64,000 nucleotides of DNA, from positions 422,590 through 486,589 of the forward strand of contig JAEWIF010000026.1 of assembly GCA_023387335.1 (NCBI GenBank), written 5' to 3'. Shown here piece by piece: positions 26,621 to 35,800 of this stretch (its first letter is position 1; each line of letters begins with the position of its first letter). A model generated the notes under the pieces. That model was not told the origin of the DNA. It did not search any database and saw only the letters and a program-made list of their open reading frames with translations. The position numbers and the translations under genes were made by a program. The DNA comes from Pseudomonadota bacterium (GTDB taxonomy: Bacteria > Pseudomonadota > Gammaproteobacteria > Burkholderiales > Burkholderiaceae_C).

Positions 26621-28528
26621 TCAGGCCGCGCCGAGGCGAAACACGGCGTCGCGCAGCAGTTGCCGGGCGGTGTCGTCGCAGAGCAGGGAGTCGGGGCGGT
26701 AGAGCAGGCAGGTGCTCCGCGCGCTCGACAGCGCGACGGGATCGCCACTGTGCTCCTCGACCGCGAGCACGTTCCAGCCCGCCGGTGCCCGAACCAGACG
26801 CTGCGTCGCGTAACGGGCCGCCGTGAATCGCTCGCCGCTGTCGGCGCGAACGCAATGCAGGACGCGTCCATGTTCGGCAGGAACCGATTCGACGTCCCCG
26901 CCGTCCGCAAGCAGGCGGTAGGCCGCATCGCCGATCCCCACCACGGGCAGGCCGGCAGGCGGTGAAGGGGTGCCTGCGACCACGCACACGGTCGCGTCGA
27001 CCGCGCATTCGATGCCCAGCGCGGCCAGCGTGTCCGCGAGCGCCGCCTTGAACGGGTCGCCATCGGCCAGCAAGCGCACGCGCAGCGGTGCCGCGTCGCG
27101 AACGTCAGCCTTCTCCGTCGAAGGACCGGCCTCCAATCCGAACGCCCGCCACAGCGATCGCGTCTTCAGCCGCGACTCGGCCTCTTCCCGCTCGGGCGAG
27201 GAATCGGCCAGCAGGTCGCCGCCGGTGCGCACCTCGGCGACACCGCCGCGAACGGCCGCGGCGCGGAGCAAGGTGCCGACCAGCGCATCGCCGTTCGACG
27301 CCACCTGCGCCACCATGCCGCCGTACCAGCCGCGCGGGCTGGCTTCGAGTTCGGCGATCGCGCGCAGCGCTTGCGCGCGCGGGGCGCCGGTGAGCATCAC
27401 GGGCGCGGCGGTGGCGACGATCGCGTCCCAGGCATCGCGGTCGGGGCGCAGGCGGCCGGCGAGGCGGTCGACCGCGTGCACGACGGTCGCCAGCGACATC
27501 GGCCGGCGGCGGTCGCGCAAGCGCAGGCTGCCCGGTTCGCACAGCGGCGCCAGGTCCTCGCGCAGCGCGTCGCTGCAGACGGCGAGCGCGGCGGCGTCCA
27601 CGTCCTCGTTGAACAGTTCGCGCAGCGAATCGGCCTCGCCCTGCGCGCCGGGGCGGCGGGCGACGGTGCCGCAGACCGGCAGGGCCTGCACTTCGCCGCC
27701 GGACACGACCAGCTGCAGGTCGGGCGAGGCGCCGAAGAGGCGCAGGCCGCTGCCGTCGTTGAGGAAGAAGCTCGCCGGCGCGGGATTGGCCGCACGCAGG
27801 CGAGCGAAGGCCTGCGAAGGGGGCATCTCGACGCGGCGGCGGTAGCTCTGACTGAGAGTCAGAGAGACCAGCGGGCGCTCGCGCAGCACGGTGAGCGCGC
27901 GGCCGACCATGGCGGCGTAGCCGCCGGGGGCGAAGTCGTCGCCGACTGGAGATGGTTCGTGCGAAATCGTCGTGGATGGCGGCTCGCTGCCGACTTCAAC
28001 GCCCGGCAACGAGAACTGCACCCAGCTCCATTGGCCGCTTGAATCGCGGCGAAGCATCCGCTCGGGGAAGTAGAAGACGCCCAATTCCTCGCCGTCATTC
28101 CCGCGGAGGCGGGAATCCAGGGCTTCCGCCTTGGGCGTCGCATGCGCGTTGCGCTGGATCCCCGCCTTCGCGGGGACGACAAGACGGTGGGCCTCGAAGC
28201 GCAGTGCGCCGAGGAGAAGGATGTCGGCAGAAGGCTCGAAACAGCGGAGGAGGCCTCGCAGCTGTTCTACCGGCCCCCCACCGCCCCACGCGCGCAGCAA
28301 GGGCGAATCAAGAAGCGCCTGCCCGAACGCGGTGAGCGCGCGGACCTCCAGCCCGTCTTCATGCACCCCCAGCCGCACCGCCGGACGCGTGACCAGCGTG
28401 CCCTGCAGCGGATGCATCCCGGCGATGCCGGCATCGACGCCGAAGTACAGCCCTTCGCCGGCGTCGAGCGCGGCCAGCGCCTGCGCGGCCTCCTGCGGCG
28501 AACAGGCGCCGCGCTCGATGCGCATCAT
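26621..28528 (-). CDS. TrpE/PhzE-like chorismate-binding protein with decayed amidotransferase domain
   Basis: A 635-residue protein related to fused TrpE-TrpG/PhzE. Residues about 1-170 match the N-terminal domain, 180-475 the chorismate-binding domain (LPVCGTVARR, VMLTGAPRAQAL, RGWYGGMVAQV, SSPEREEAESRLKTRSLWRAFG), and about 480-635 a shortened class I amidotransferase. Several usual residues differ: the EHxMLVDLxRNDL stretch reads LAVCSDALREDL, the nucleophile elbow GVCLG reads GIGDA, and HPES reads RPDS, so glutamine hydrolysis is unlikely. Residues about 117-145 come from an in-frame copy of the dispersed palindromic repeat. ATGA overlap with the Bug gene. It could be an ammonia-using anthranilate-type enzyme, another chorismate enzyme, or decaying; I cannot decide. 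Confidence 0.7.
   Translation of the reverse strand: MMRIERGACSPQEAAQALAALDAGEGLYFGVDAGIAGMHPLQGTLVTRPAVRLGVHEDGLEVRALTAFGQALLDSPLLRAWGGGGPVEQLRGLLRCFEPSADILLLGALRFEAHRLVVPAKAGIQRNAHATPKAEALDSRLRGNDGEELGVFYFPERMLRRDSSGQWSWVQFSLPGVEVGSEPPSTTISHEPSPVGDDFAPGGYAAMVGRALTVLRERPLVSLTLSQSYRRRVEMPPSQAFARLRAANPAPASFFLNDGSGLRLFGASPDLQLVVSGGEVQALPVCGTVARRPGAQGEADSLRELFNEDVDAAALAVCSDALREDLAPLCEPGSLRLRDRRRPMSLATVVHAVDRLAGRLRPDRDAWDAIVATAAPVMLTGAPRAQALRAIAELEASPRGWYGGMVAQVASNGDALVGTLLRAAAVRGGVAEVRTGGDLLADSSPEREEAESRLKTRSLWRAFGLEAGPSTEKADVRDAAPLRVRLLADGDPFKAALADTLAALGIECAVDATVCVVAGTPSPPAGLPVVGIGDAAYRLLADGGDVESVPAEHGRVLHCVRADSGERFTAARYATQRLVRAPAGWNVLAVEEHSGDPVALSSARSTCLLYRPDSLLCDDTARQLLRDAVFRLGAA
28094..28180. 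repeat. Dispersed palindromic repeat pair inside the TrpE-like gene
   Basis: Two 27-nt arms in inverted orientation, 28094-28120 (GTCATTCCCGCGGAGGCGGG...) and 28154-28180, with a 33-base spacer. The 87-base block is a multiple of three and is translated in frame as PAKAGIQ ... LDSRLRGND. Confidence 0.88.
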
Positions 28529-29517
28529 TCCATCGTGATGCCGGTGCGCTTGATCACCGGCGTCATCGTGCGCAGTTCCTGCTGCATGAAGCGCGCGAGC
28601 TCCTGCGAGGAGCCGCCGATCGGCTCCATGTACTGCGACTGCATCTTCTCCTTGGTCTCGGGCATCGCGAGCACCGCGTTGATCTCGCGGTTCATGCGCT
28701 GCACGATGTCGTCGGGCGTCGTGGCGGGCGCCATGATCGCCATCCAGGCCAGGTTCTCGATCTCGGGCAGGCCGGCTTCCTTCATGGTCGGGATGTCCGG
28801 CGTGAGCGCGCTGCGCTTGGCGGTGGAGACGGCCAGCGTGCGCAGCTTGCCCGCCTTCACCTGCGGCAGCACGGCGACGGCGGGCACGCAGGCGAACTGC
28901 ACGTCGCCCTGCAGGATGGCCAGGATCGCCAGCGGCGACGAGGCGTACGGCACGTGCACCGCGAAGGTGTCGGTCTTCACCTTCAGCAGCTCCACGCCCA
29001 GGTGCGAGAGGCTGCCCACGCCGGTGGAGGAGAAGTTGAACTTGCCCGGGTTCTTCTTCATCGCGGCGACCAGGCCGCGCAGGTCGTTGATGCCCGAGTC
29101 GCTGCGCACCGTGCACACGTTGGCCTGGCCGCCGGCCAGCACCACCGGCTTGAGTTCCTTGAAGGGGTCGTACGGCAGGTTCTTGTACAGCACCGTGTTG
29201 TAGACCAGCGGACCGTTGGTGCTGATCACGAAGCTGTACCCGTCGCCTGCCGCCTTGGCGACGGCGCCGGTGCCGTTGTTGCCGCCCGCGCCAGGGCGGT
29301 TCTCCACCACCACCGCCTGGCCCAGGCGGGGCGACAGGCGCTCGGCGATGATGCGCGCCGCCACGTCGGGCGAGGAGCCCGGGCCGTACGGCACCACCAG
29401 GCGGATCGGCTTGTTCGGCCAGGGCTGCGGCTGGGCGCCGGCGGTGAAGGCCAGGCTCGCCAGGCCGACGGCGGCCAGCGTGGACGTGAAGAGGCGGCGG
29501 GTGAAGTGCTTTTTCAT
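28525..29517 (-). CDS. Bug-family (TctC-like) periplasmic binding protein
   Basis: A 330-residue exported solute-binding protein with a signal peptide (RRLFTSTLAAVGLASLAFTAGAQ). Bug signatures are PIRLVVPYGPGSSPDVAARIIAE, VENRPGAGGNNGT, GVGSLSHLGVELLK and VHVPYASSPLAILAILQGD. Both ends overlap neighbours by ATGA: chorismate mutase upstream and the TrpE-like gene downstream. That context hints at an aromatic or chorismate-derived acid as ligand, but this is only positional. No TctAB genes are nearby. Confidence 0.88.
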   Translation of the reverse strand: MKKHFTRRLFTSTLAAVGLASLAFTAGAQPQPWPNKPIRLVVPYGPGSSPDVAARIIAERLSPRLGQAVVVENRPGAGGNNGTGAVAKAAGDGYSFVISTNGPLVYNTVLYKNLPYDPFKELKPVVLAGGQANVCTVRSDSGINDLRGLVAAMKKNPGKFNFSSTGVGSLSHLGVELLKVKTDTFAVHVPYASSPLAILAILQGDVQFACVPAVAVLPQVKAGKLRTLAVSTAKRSALTPDIPTMKEAGLPEIENLAWMAIMAPATTPDDIVQRMNREINAVLAMPETKEKMQSQYMEPIGGSSQELARFMQQELRTMTPVIKRTGITME

Positions 29518-29885
29518 GGTTCGATAGCTTCGGTCTGCTGGAACAAGTCGCCTTCGGCGGCCACGAAGCCGGCGACGAGCGTGCGGTAGGCGGCCTCCAC
29601 GATGCCGGGCAGGCCGGGGAAGGCGCCTTCGTGCGCAGCGGCCAATCCTCGCACACGTTCGAACACCTGGGCCTGGCGGGCCGGCGCCTGCACCTGGAAG
29701 GCGTCGCGCTTGAAGCGGGTGGCGTCGCGCACGCATTGCGCGCGCTGCGCGAGCAGGGCCACGATCTGTTCGTCGAGCGAGTCGATGCGCTGGCGCAGGT
29801 CGGCCAGGTTGGCGGCCACGGGCTGGTAGGCCGGATCCTTGAAGCGGCGCACCGGCGGCGTGGTGGTGGAAGGTTCTGTGGACAT
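29514..29885 (-). CDS. Chorismate mutase / isochorismate pyruvate-lyase family (AroQ fold)
   Basis: A 123-residue all-helical protein. The core DLRQRIDSLDEQIVALLAQRAQCVRDATRFK, APARQAQVFERVRGLAAAHEG and IVEAAYRTLVAGFVAAEGDLF matches the AroQ fold. The RFK and following AP-R segment also resembles PchB, which makes salicylate from isochorismate, so either activity is possible. A 20-residue disordered N-terminus (STEPSTTTPP) precedes the domain; there is no signal peptide. It is the first gene of a coupled operon with the Bug and TrpE-like genes. Confidence 0.78.
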   Translation of the reverse strand: MSTEPSTTTPPVRRFKDPAYQPVAANLADLRQRIDSLDEQIVALLAQRAQCVRDATRFKRDAFQVQAPARQAQVFERVRGLAAAHEGAFPGLPGIVEAAYRTLVAGFVAAEGDLFQQTEAIEP

Positions 29886-29944
29886 GCGCGGGAGGCGGGC
29901 AAAACCGCAAGCGTAACGCCGCGCGTCGAACGTAGTCGAAAGGT

Positions 29945-31534
29945 TCAGGCCCGCCGGGTGGTGGCCGGCGCGCGCCCGACCCACAGCGCGGCCGAAGCCG
30001 CCGAGGCCAGCGCGAGCCCCACGCTCAGCGCCATGATCCAGCGGTAGCCCGCGACGAACGCCGCATGCACGGCATCGCGCACGGCCTGCGCGGCTTGCGC
30101 GTCGGCGCCTTTCGGCGGTTCGATCGCGGCGAGCCGGGCGCGCTGCTCCCACACCGCGTCGACCAGCTGCGGCGACAGCCCGCTTTCGCGCAGCCCGCGT
30201 TGCAGCGTGGGCTCGAACACCATCGCCATCACCCAGCCGAACACCGCGACCGCCAGCAGGCCGGCCACGCGCGACATCGCGTTGTTCACGCCCGAGGCGG
30301 TGCCCGCGTCGCCGGCGCCGACCGCGTTCATCACCGCCGTGGTCAGCGGCGCGATGGCGATCGCCATCCCGAGCCCCAGCACCGCGATGCCCGGCAGGAA
30401 ATCGCGCCAGTAGCTGGCGTGCGAGCCCGGCAGCAGCAGCAGGGCGAAACCCGCGCTCGCGACCAGCGGACCGACGATCAGCGGCTTGCGGGCGCCGTGC
30501 CGGTCGACCAGCCCGCCGGCCCAGCGCGAGAGGAAGAACAGGATGGCGACGAAGGGCAGCAGCGCCGCGCCCGCCGCGGTGGCCGACAGGCCCTGCACCT
30601 GGATCAGGTGCAGCGGCACGTAGAACAGCCCGCCGCCCAGCGCCGCGTACAGCAACAGCGTGAGCACGTTGGCGCCGGTGAAGTCGCCCTGGCGGAACAG
30701 GCGCGGCGGCAGCATGGGCGCGGGATGGTGGCGCTCCGAGACCACGAACGCGGCCAGCGCCGCGATGCCGCCCACCAGCCCCACCAGCACCTCGATGGCG
30801 CCCCAGCCGCGGGTCGGCGCCTCGATGAACGCGAACACCACGCCGCCCAGGCCCAGCGTGGCGAGCAGCGAGCCGCGCAGGTCCAGGCCGCCCGCCTGCT
30901 GCTCGCGCCGGCTCTCCGGCACGCCCCACCAAGCGATGGCCAGCACCAGGGCCACCAGCGGCAGGTTGACCGCGAAGGCCCAGGCCCAGGAGAAGCGATC
31001 GACCAGCCAGCCGCCCAGCAGCGGCCCGACCGCCGAGGTGATGCCGCTGAACGCCGCCCAGGTGCCGAAGGCGCGGCCACGTTCCTGTTCGGGGAAGTTG
31101 GCGCTGATGAGCGCCAGGCTGCCCGGCACCAGCAGCGCGCCGCCGACGCCCTGCACGGCGCGCGCGGCGATCAGCTGGTGCACGGTCTGCGACAAGGCGC
31201 AGGCCAGCGAGGCGATGCCGAACAGCGCCACGCCGAGCATGAACACGCGGCGGCGTCCGAACCGGTCGCCCATCGAGCCGCCCACCAGCAGCAGCGCGGC
31301 CAGGAAGAGCGCGTACGACTCGACCACCCACTGCGCCTGGTAGACCGAGGCGTTCAGCGAGCGCTGGATGGCGGGCAGGGCCACGTTCACCACGGTGCCG
31401 TCGACGAACGCGAGGCTGGAACCCAGCACGGAGGCGGTGAGCACCCAGCGCTTCTGCGCCGCGGTGCAAGCGGACACGCCGTCCGGCCGCCGCAGCGAGC
31501 CTTCCTCGCAGGGCAACCGGGAGGTCTGGGTCAT
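29945..31534 (-). CDS. MFS drug-resistance transporter, DHA2 (14-TMS) type
   Basis: A 529-residue inner-membrane antiporter. DHA2 hallmarks are SLAFVDGTVVNVALPAIQRSL in the first segment (motif D1), GGSMGDRFGRRRVFMLG (motif A) and RAVQGVGGALLVPGSLALI (motif C). There are about fourteen hydrophobic segments. Such pumps export drugs or toxic metabolites in exchange for protons. It follows another MFS gene in the same direction, 11 bases apart. Confidence 0.88.
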   Translation of the reverse strand: MTQTSRLPCEEGSLRRPDGVSACTAAQKRWVLTASVLGSSLAFVDGTVVNVALPAIQRSLNASVYQAQWVVESYALFLAALLLVGGSMGDRFGRRRVFMLGVALFGIASLACALSQTVHQLIAARAVQGVGGALLVPGSLALISANFPEQERGRAFGTWAAFSGITSAVGPLLGGWLVDRFSWAWAFAVNLPLVALVLAIAWWGVPESRREQQAGGLDLRGSLLATLGLGGVVFAFIEAPTRGWGAIEVLVGLVGGIAALAAFVVSERHHPAPMLPPRLFRQGDFTGANVLTLLLYAALGGGLFYVPLHLIQVQGLSATAAGAALLPFVAILFFLSRWAGGLVDRHGARKPLIVGPLVASAGFALLLLPGSHASYWRDFLPGIAVLGLGMAIAIAPLTTAVMNAVGAGDAGTASGVNNAMSRVAGLLAVAVFGWVMAMVFEPTLQRGLRESGLSPQLVDAVWEQRARLAAIEPPKGADAQAAQAVRDAVHAAFVAGYRWIMALSVGLALASAASAALWVGRAPATTRRA

Positions 31535-31545
31535 GGACCGCGTTT

Positions 31546-32766
31546 TTACGCCGGTTTGCGGGCCAGCAGGAACAGCACGGAGCCCGAACCGGCGACCAGC
31601 GCGAGCACGGTGAAGCCCATCCGGTAGTCGCCCGTGAGGTCCTTGAGGCCGCCGGCCACCATCGGTCCGGCCACCTGGCCCGCGGCGATGATGAAGGCCG
31701 ACAGGCCCAGGATCATGCCGATGGCCGCCAGGCCGAAGTAGTCGGCGCGCATCGCCTGCATGAGCGGGCCGCGCAGGCCCCACGCGAAGCCGTGCAGCAC
31801 CGCGAACGCGACCAGCAGCGCCGGATGCGCCGCGAAGGTCAGCAGCAGCAGGCCGACCATGTGGGCCAGCATGCAGCTGGCGGCGATGTGGCGCTTCTCC
31901 CAGCGGTCCCCCACCGCCGCGCCCGACAGCACGCCCAGCACCTGGAACACCGTCATCAGCGTGATCACCAGCGAGGCCTGCTCCAGCGAGTAGCCCAGGC
32001 CTTCCTTCATGTGCGAGATCGCGTGCACGTTCACCGCGGTCACCACCAGCAGCGCGAAACCGTGGCCCAGCCCGAGCAGCCAGAACGCGCGGGTGCGCAG
32101 CGCCTCGCCGGCGGTGAAGTGGCGCTGCGGCGCGGACGACGCATGCGGCTGCGAGGGATCGGGCGCGTCGGGCGGCAGGCCGTCCTCGTGTTCGCCGATC
32201 TCGGCCGGGTTGCGCTTGAGCATCCGCGCCAGCGGCACGCCGATCACCATCACCGCGATGCCGGAAGCGATGGCCGTCACGCGCCAGCCCCAGGCCTGCA
32301 TGGTCCAGGCCACCAGCGGCACGGCCACGCCGCCGACCGCGAGGCCCAGGCCCATGATCGACAGCGCCCGCGCGCGCTTGCGGCGGAACCAGTGGACCAT
32401 GGTGACCGTGAGCGGGAAGTAGCCCGACAGGCTGGAGCCCATCGCGATCAGGAACACGGCGGTGTAGAAGCCGGCCAGCGTGTCGATCTGGCTCAGCAGC
32501 AGGAAGCCCGCGCCGAACAGCACCAGCCCGACCTGCACCACGGAGCGCGCGCCGAAGCGGTCCATCACCCAGCCGAGCAGCGGTCCGAGCAGCGCGCCTT
32601 CCAGCGACTGGATGGCGGCCCCGGCCGAGAGCGCGGTCTTGCTCCAGCCGAACTCCTCGGAGAGCACCGCGACATAGGCGCCGAAGGCCTGCATCAGCAG
32701 GCCGCCGTGCAGGAACTGGATGATGCAGGCGGCGCCGACGAGGCGCCAGCCGTAGAAGACCTTCAA
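31546..32766 (-). CDS. MFS transporter, oxalate/formate or monocarboxylate antiporter-like
   Basis: A 406-residue, 12-segment transporter starting KVFYGWRLVGAACIIQFLHGG, the typical N-terminus of the OFA/MCT-type MFS group, with GWVMDRFGARSVVQVG and WFRRKRARALSIMGLGLAVGG. Members carry small carboxylates, but many close relatives have unknown substrates. The start must be the TTG at 32766 because FYGWR is normally at the very N-terminus; no Shine-Dalgarno sequence is visible on that strand. Confidence 0.82.
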   Translation of the reverse strand: MKVFYGWRLVGAACIIQFLHGGLLMQAFGAYVAVLSEEFGWSKTALSAGAAIQSLEGALLGPLLGWVMDRFGARSVVQVGLVLFGAGFLLLSQIDTLAGFYTAVFLIAMGSSLSGYFPLTVTMVHWFRRKRARALSIMGLGLAVGGVAVPLVAWTMQAWGWRVTAIASGIAVMVIGVPLARMLKRNPAEIGEHEDGLPPDAPDPSQPHASSAPQRHFTAGEALRTRAFWLLGLGHGFALLVVTAVNVHAISHMKEGLGYSLEQASLVITLMTVFQVLGVLSGAAVGDRWEKRHIAASCMLAHMVGLLLLTFAAHPALLVAFAVLHGFAWGLRGPLMQAMRADYFGLAAIGMILGLSAFIIAAGQVAGPMVAGGLKDLTGDYRMGFTVLALVAGSGSVLFLLARKPA

Positions 32767-32818
32767 GGGGGAGGAGGACGGAGACGGGCGGACGCCAGTC
32801 TAGCCGCCTGCCTCATCC

Positions 32819-35800
32819 TCACGCTTCCGCCATCACGCCGACCCGCGCCAGCAGCGCCTCCAGCGACTCCAGCTCCGCCGGCTTGACCAGGTGCTCGTCG
32901 AAGCCCGCCTCGCGCGTGCGCTGGCGGTCCTCGGCCTGGCCCCAGCCGGTGAGCGCGACGATGTGCATGCGGCCGCGCTGCGGATGGCGCGCGAGGCGCT
33001 GCACCACCTGGTAGCCGTCCATGCCGGGCATGCCGAGGTCCAGCAGGACCAGCGCCGGCACCTCGACGTCCACCGCCTCCAGCGCGTCGGGCCCGCCGTA
33101 CACCACGCGGATGCGCGCGCCCATCATCTCCAGCATGTAGCCCAGGCTGTCGGCGGCGTCGTGGTTGTCGTCGACCACCAGTACCGAGGGGCCCTGCGGC
33201 AGGGGCGAGCGGCCGGCCTTGCCGGTGGCCGGTCCCTGCGGCGCCGGCGGCGAACCCGCGGCCACCGGCAGGCGCACCTCGAAGATGCTGCCGCGCCCCA
33301 GGCCGCCGCTGTGCGCGCGCACGCGGCCGCCGTGCAGCTCCACCAGGCTGCGCACGATCGACAGGCCGATGCCCAGACCGCCCTGCGCGCGCGAAGCCGA
33401 ACGATCGGCCTGCACGAAGGGCTGGAACACCTCTTCCAGCATGTCGGGCGACAGGCCCAGGCCGTTGTCCTGCACCTGGATCACCGCCTGGCGATCCTCG
33501 CGCCAGGCCGACAGCGAGATGTGCCCGCCGGGCTCGGTGTACTTGGCCGCGTTGTTCAGGAGGTTGGCGAAGACCTGCGACAGCCGCATCGCGTCGCCGT
33601 CGACGTACAGGCCGGCGATGCCGTCCACGTCCACGTGCAGCGAATGGCGCGCGGCGTCGACCACCGGCCGGTTGCTCTCGGCCGCGCTCGACAGCACCTC
33701 GTGCAGCGAGACCCGCGCGCGTTGCAGCACGACCTTGCCCGAGGTGATGCGGGAGACCTCCAGCAGGTCGTCCACCAGCCGCACCAGCTGGTCGATCTGG
33801 CGCCGCATCATGGCCTGCACGCGGGCGCCGCCGTCGATCGCGCCGCCGCCCAGCGCCAGCAGTTCCACGCCGTTGCGCAGCGGCGCGAGCGGGTTGCGCA
33901 GCTCGTGCGCGAGCGTGGCGATGAACTGGTCCTTGCGCCGCTCCACCTGCTGCAGCGCGGCGTGCGCCTGGGCCAGGGCCTCGGCGTCCTCGCGCTGGCG
34001 GCGCTGCACCTGGGCCCGCTCGAAGGCTTCCCAGCAGCGCTGGGCCGCGCCCTGCACCAGCTGCACTTCCGATTCGATCCAGTGGCGCGGCTCGCGCGTG
34101 TGCACCGCGACGGCCGCGACGATGCGCTCGCCGCGCAGCACGCCCACCGAGATCACCGATGCGGTGTCCAGCGGCCGGTAGCGCCCGGCGGCGACGCGGT
34201 CGTCGGACTCGACGTCGTGAACCACGAACGGGCGGCCGGCTCGGTACAGCCGCGTGTGCTCGCCGCCGAAGTCGGCCAGGTGGATGCGCCCGAGCATCGA
34301 AGGCATGCCCGGCCGGCGGAACTCGCCGTGGATCTCGGTGGTGTCCTCGTCCTCGCCGACCAGCGCCCACACGCAGCGGTCGGCCTGCAGGTGCTCGGCG
34401 ATGGCGCGCACGGCCTCGTCCAGCACCTGGTCGGGGTCCTGGCTGCGCTGCATCAGGCCGGCGAAGTCGGACAGGAAGCGCTGCTGCGACTCGCTGTCGC
34501 GGATGCTGCGCTCCAGCAGGCGGGTCTGCAGCACGTCGCGGAAGTAGAAGGCCAGCCCGCCCGAGGCCACCGGATAGATGTTGACCTCGAACCAGCCCGA
34601 CAACGCGTTGTACGGCCCCTCGGCGGTGACCGGCACGCGCTCGCGCATCGCGCGACGGAAAGGCTCCTGGAACATCGAGCTCGCGACCTCGGGGAACACC
34701 TCCCACAGGTCGCGGCCGAGCAGCTGCCCGCGCGAGCGGCCGTAGATGGTTTCGGCCGCGCGGTTGACGTAGGTGAAGCGCCAGTCGGCGTCCACCGCGA
34801 TGAAGCCCTCGGTGATGCTCTCCAGCACGTTCTCGACCTCGGCGCGCAGCTCCTGCTCGCGCCGCATCGCCTCGCGCCGCACCTGGGCCAGCCGCAGCGT
34901 GCCGGACACGCGGGCGAGCAGCTCGCGCGAGTGGAAGGGCTTGACCAGGAAATCGTCCGCGCCGGCCTCGAACGCGCGCACCCGCGCCTCCTCGGCCGCG
35001 TTGGCGGAGACCATGACGACCGGCAGCGTGGCCGTGTCCGGGTTCCCGCGCAGCCGCCGCAGCAGCTGGAAGCCGTCCATGCCGGCCATCATCACGTCGG
35101 TCATCACCAGGTCGGGCAGGCGTTCGCCGATGCGCTGCAGCGCCTGCCAGCCGTCGGTGGCCACGCGCACGTCGTGCTCGCGGCCGAGCAGGCGCGAGAG
35201 GTAGGCGCGCATGTCCGCGTTGTCGTCCACCAGCAGCACCGAGCCGCGCTCGGTCGTGGCGCGCGCCTCGAACAGCGGGGCCGGGCCCAGGCCGCCGGTG
35301 TCCGCGGGCCGGGCGGCCGCGTCGTCGGCCGCGTCCGTGCCCAGCCAGCTCTCCACCTCGTCCAGCCAGCCTTCGGGCGAAGCGGTGGCGGTGTCCGTTT
35401 CGTGCACCACGTGGCTGGCCGGCAGGTGCTCGAAGCCGCGGCGCAACTGCACCGTGAACACGCTGCCTTCGCCCAGGCGGCTTTCCACGTGCACGGTGGC
35501 GCCATGCATGCGCACCAGCTCGGCCACCAGCGCCAGGCCGATGCCGGTGCCCTCGACGCTGCGGCCCTGCGCGCCTTCCACGCGGAAGAAGCGTTCGAAC
35601 ACGCGGCCGACGGCCTCGCGCGGGATGCCGATGCCCGTATCCGCGATGTCCAGCCGCGGGCCGGCGGGCGTCGCCCGCAAGCGCACGCGGATGCGGCCGG
35701 CCAGCGTGTACTTGATGGCGTTGGCCAGCAGGTTGAAGACGATACGCTCCCACATCGCCCGGTCCACGTAGGTGGGCTCGGGCAGCGGCTCGCAGTCGAT

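Noticed and set aside
26621..29902. One 1093-codon minus-strand frame covering chorismate mutase, Bug and TrpE-like genes
   Set aside because: Only the part up to 28528 carries TrpE-like sequence in this frame; upstream it is an out-of-frame reading of the Bug gene.
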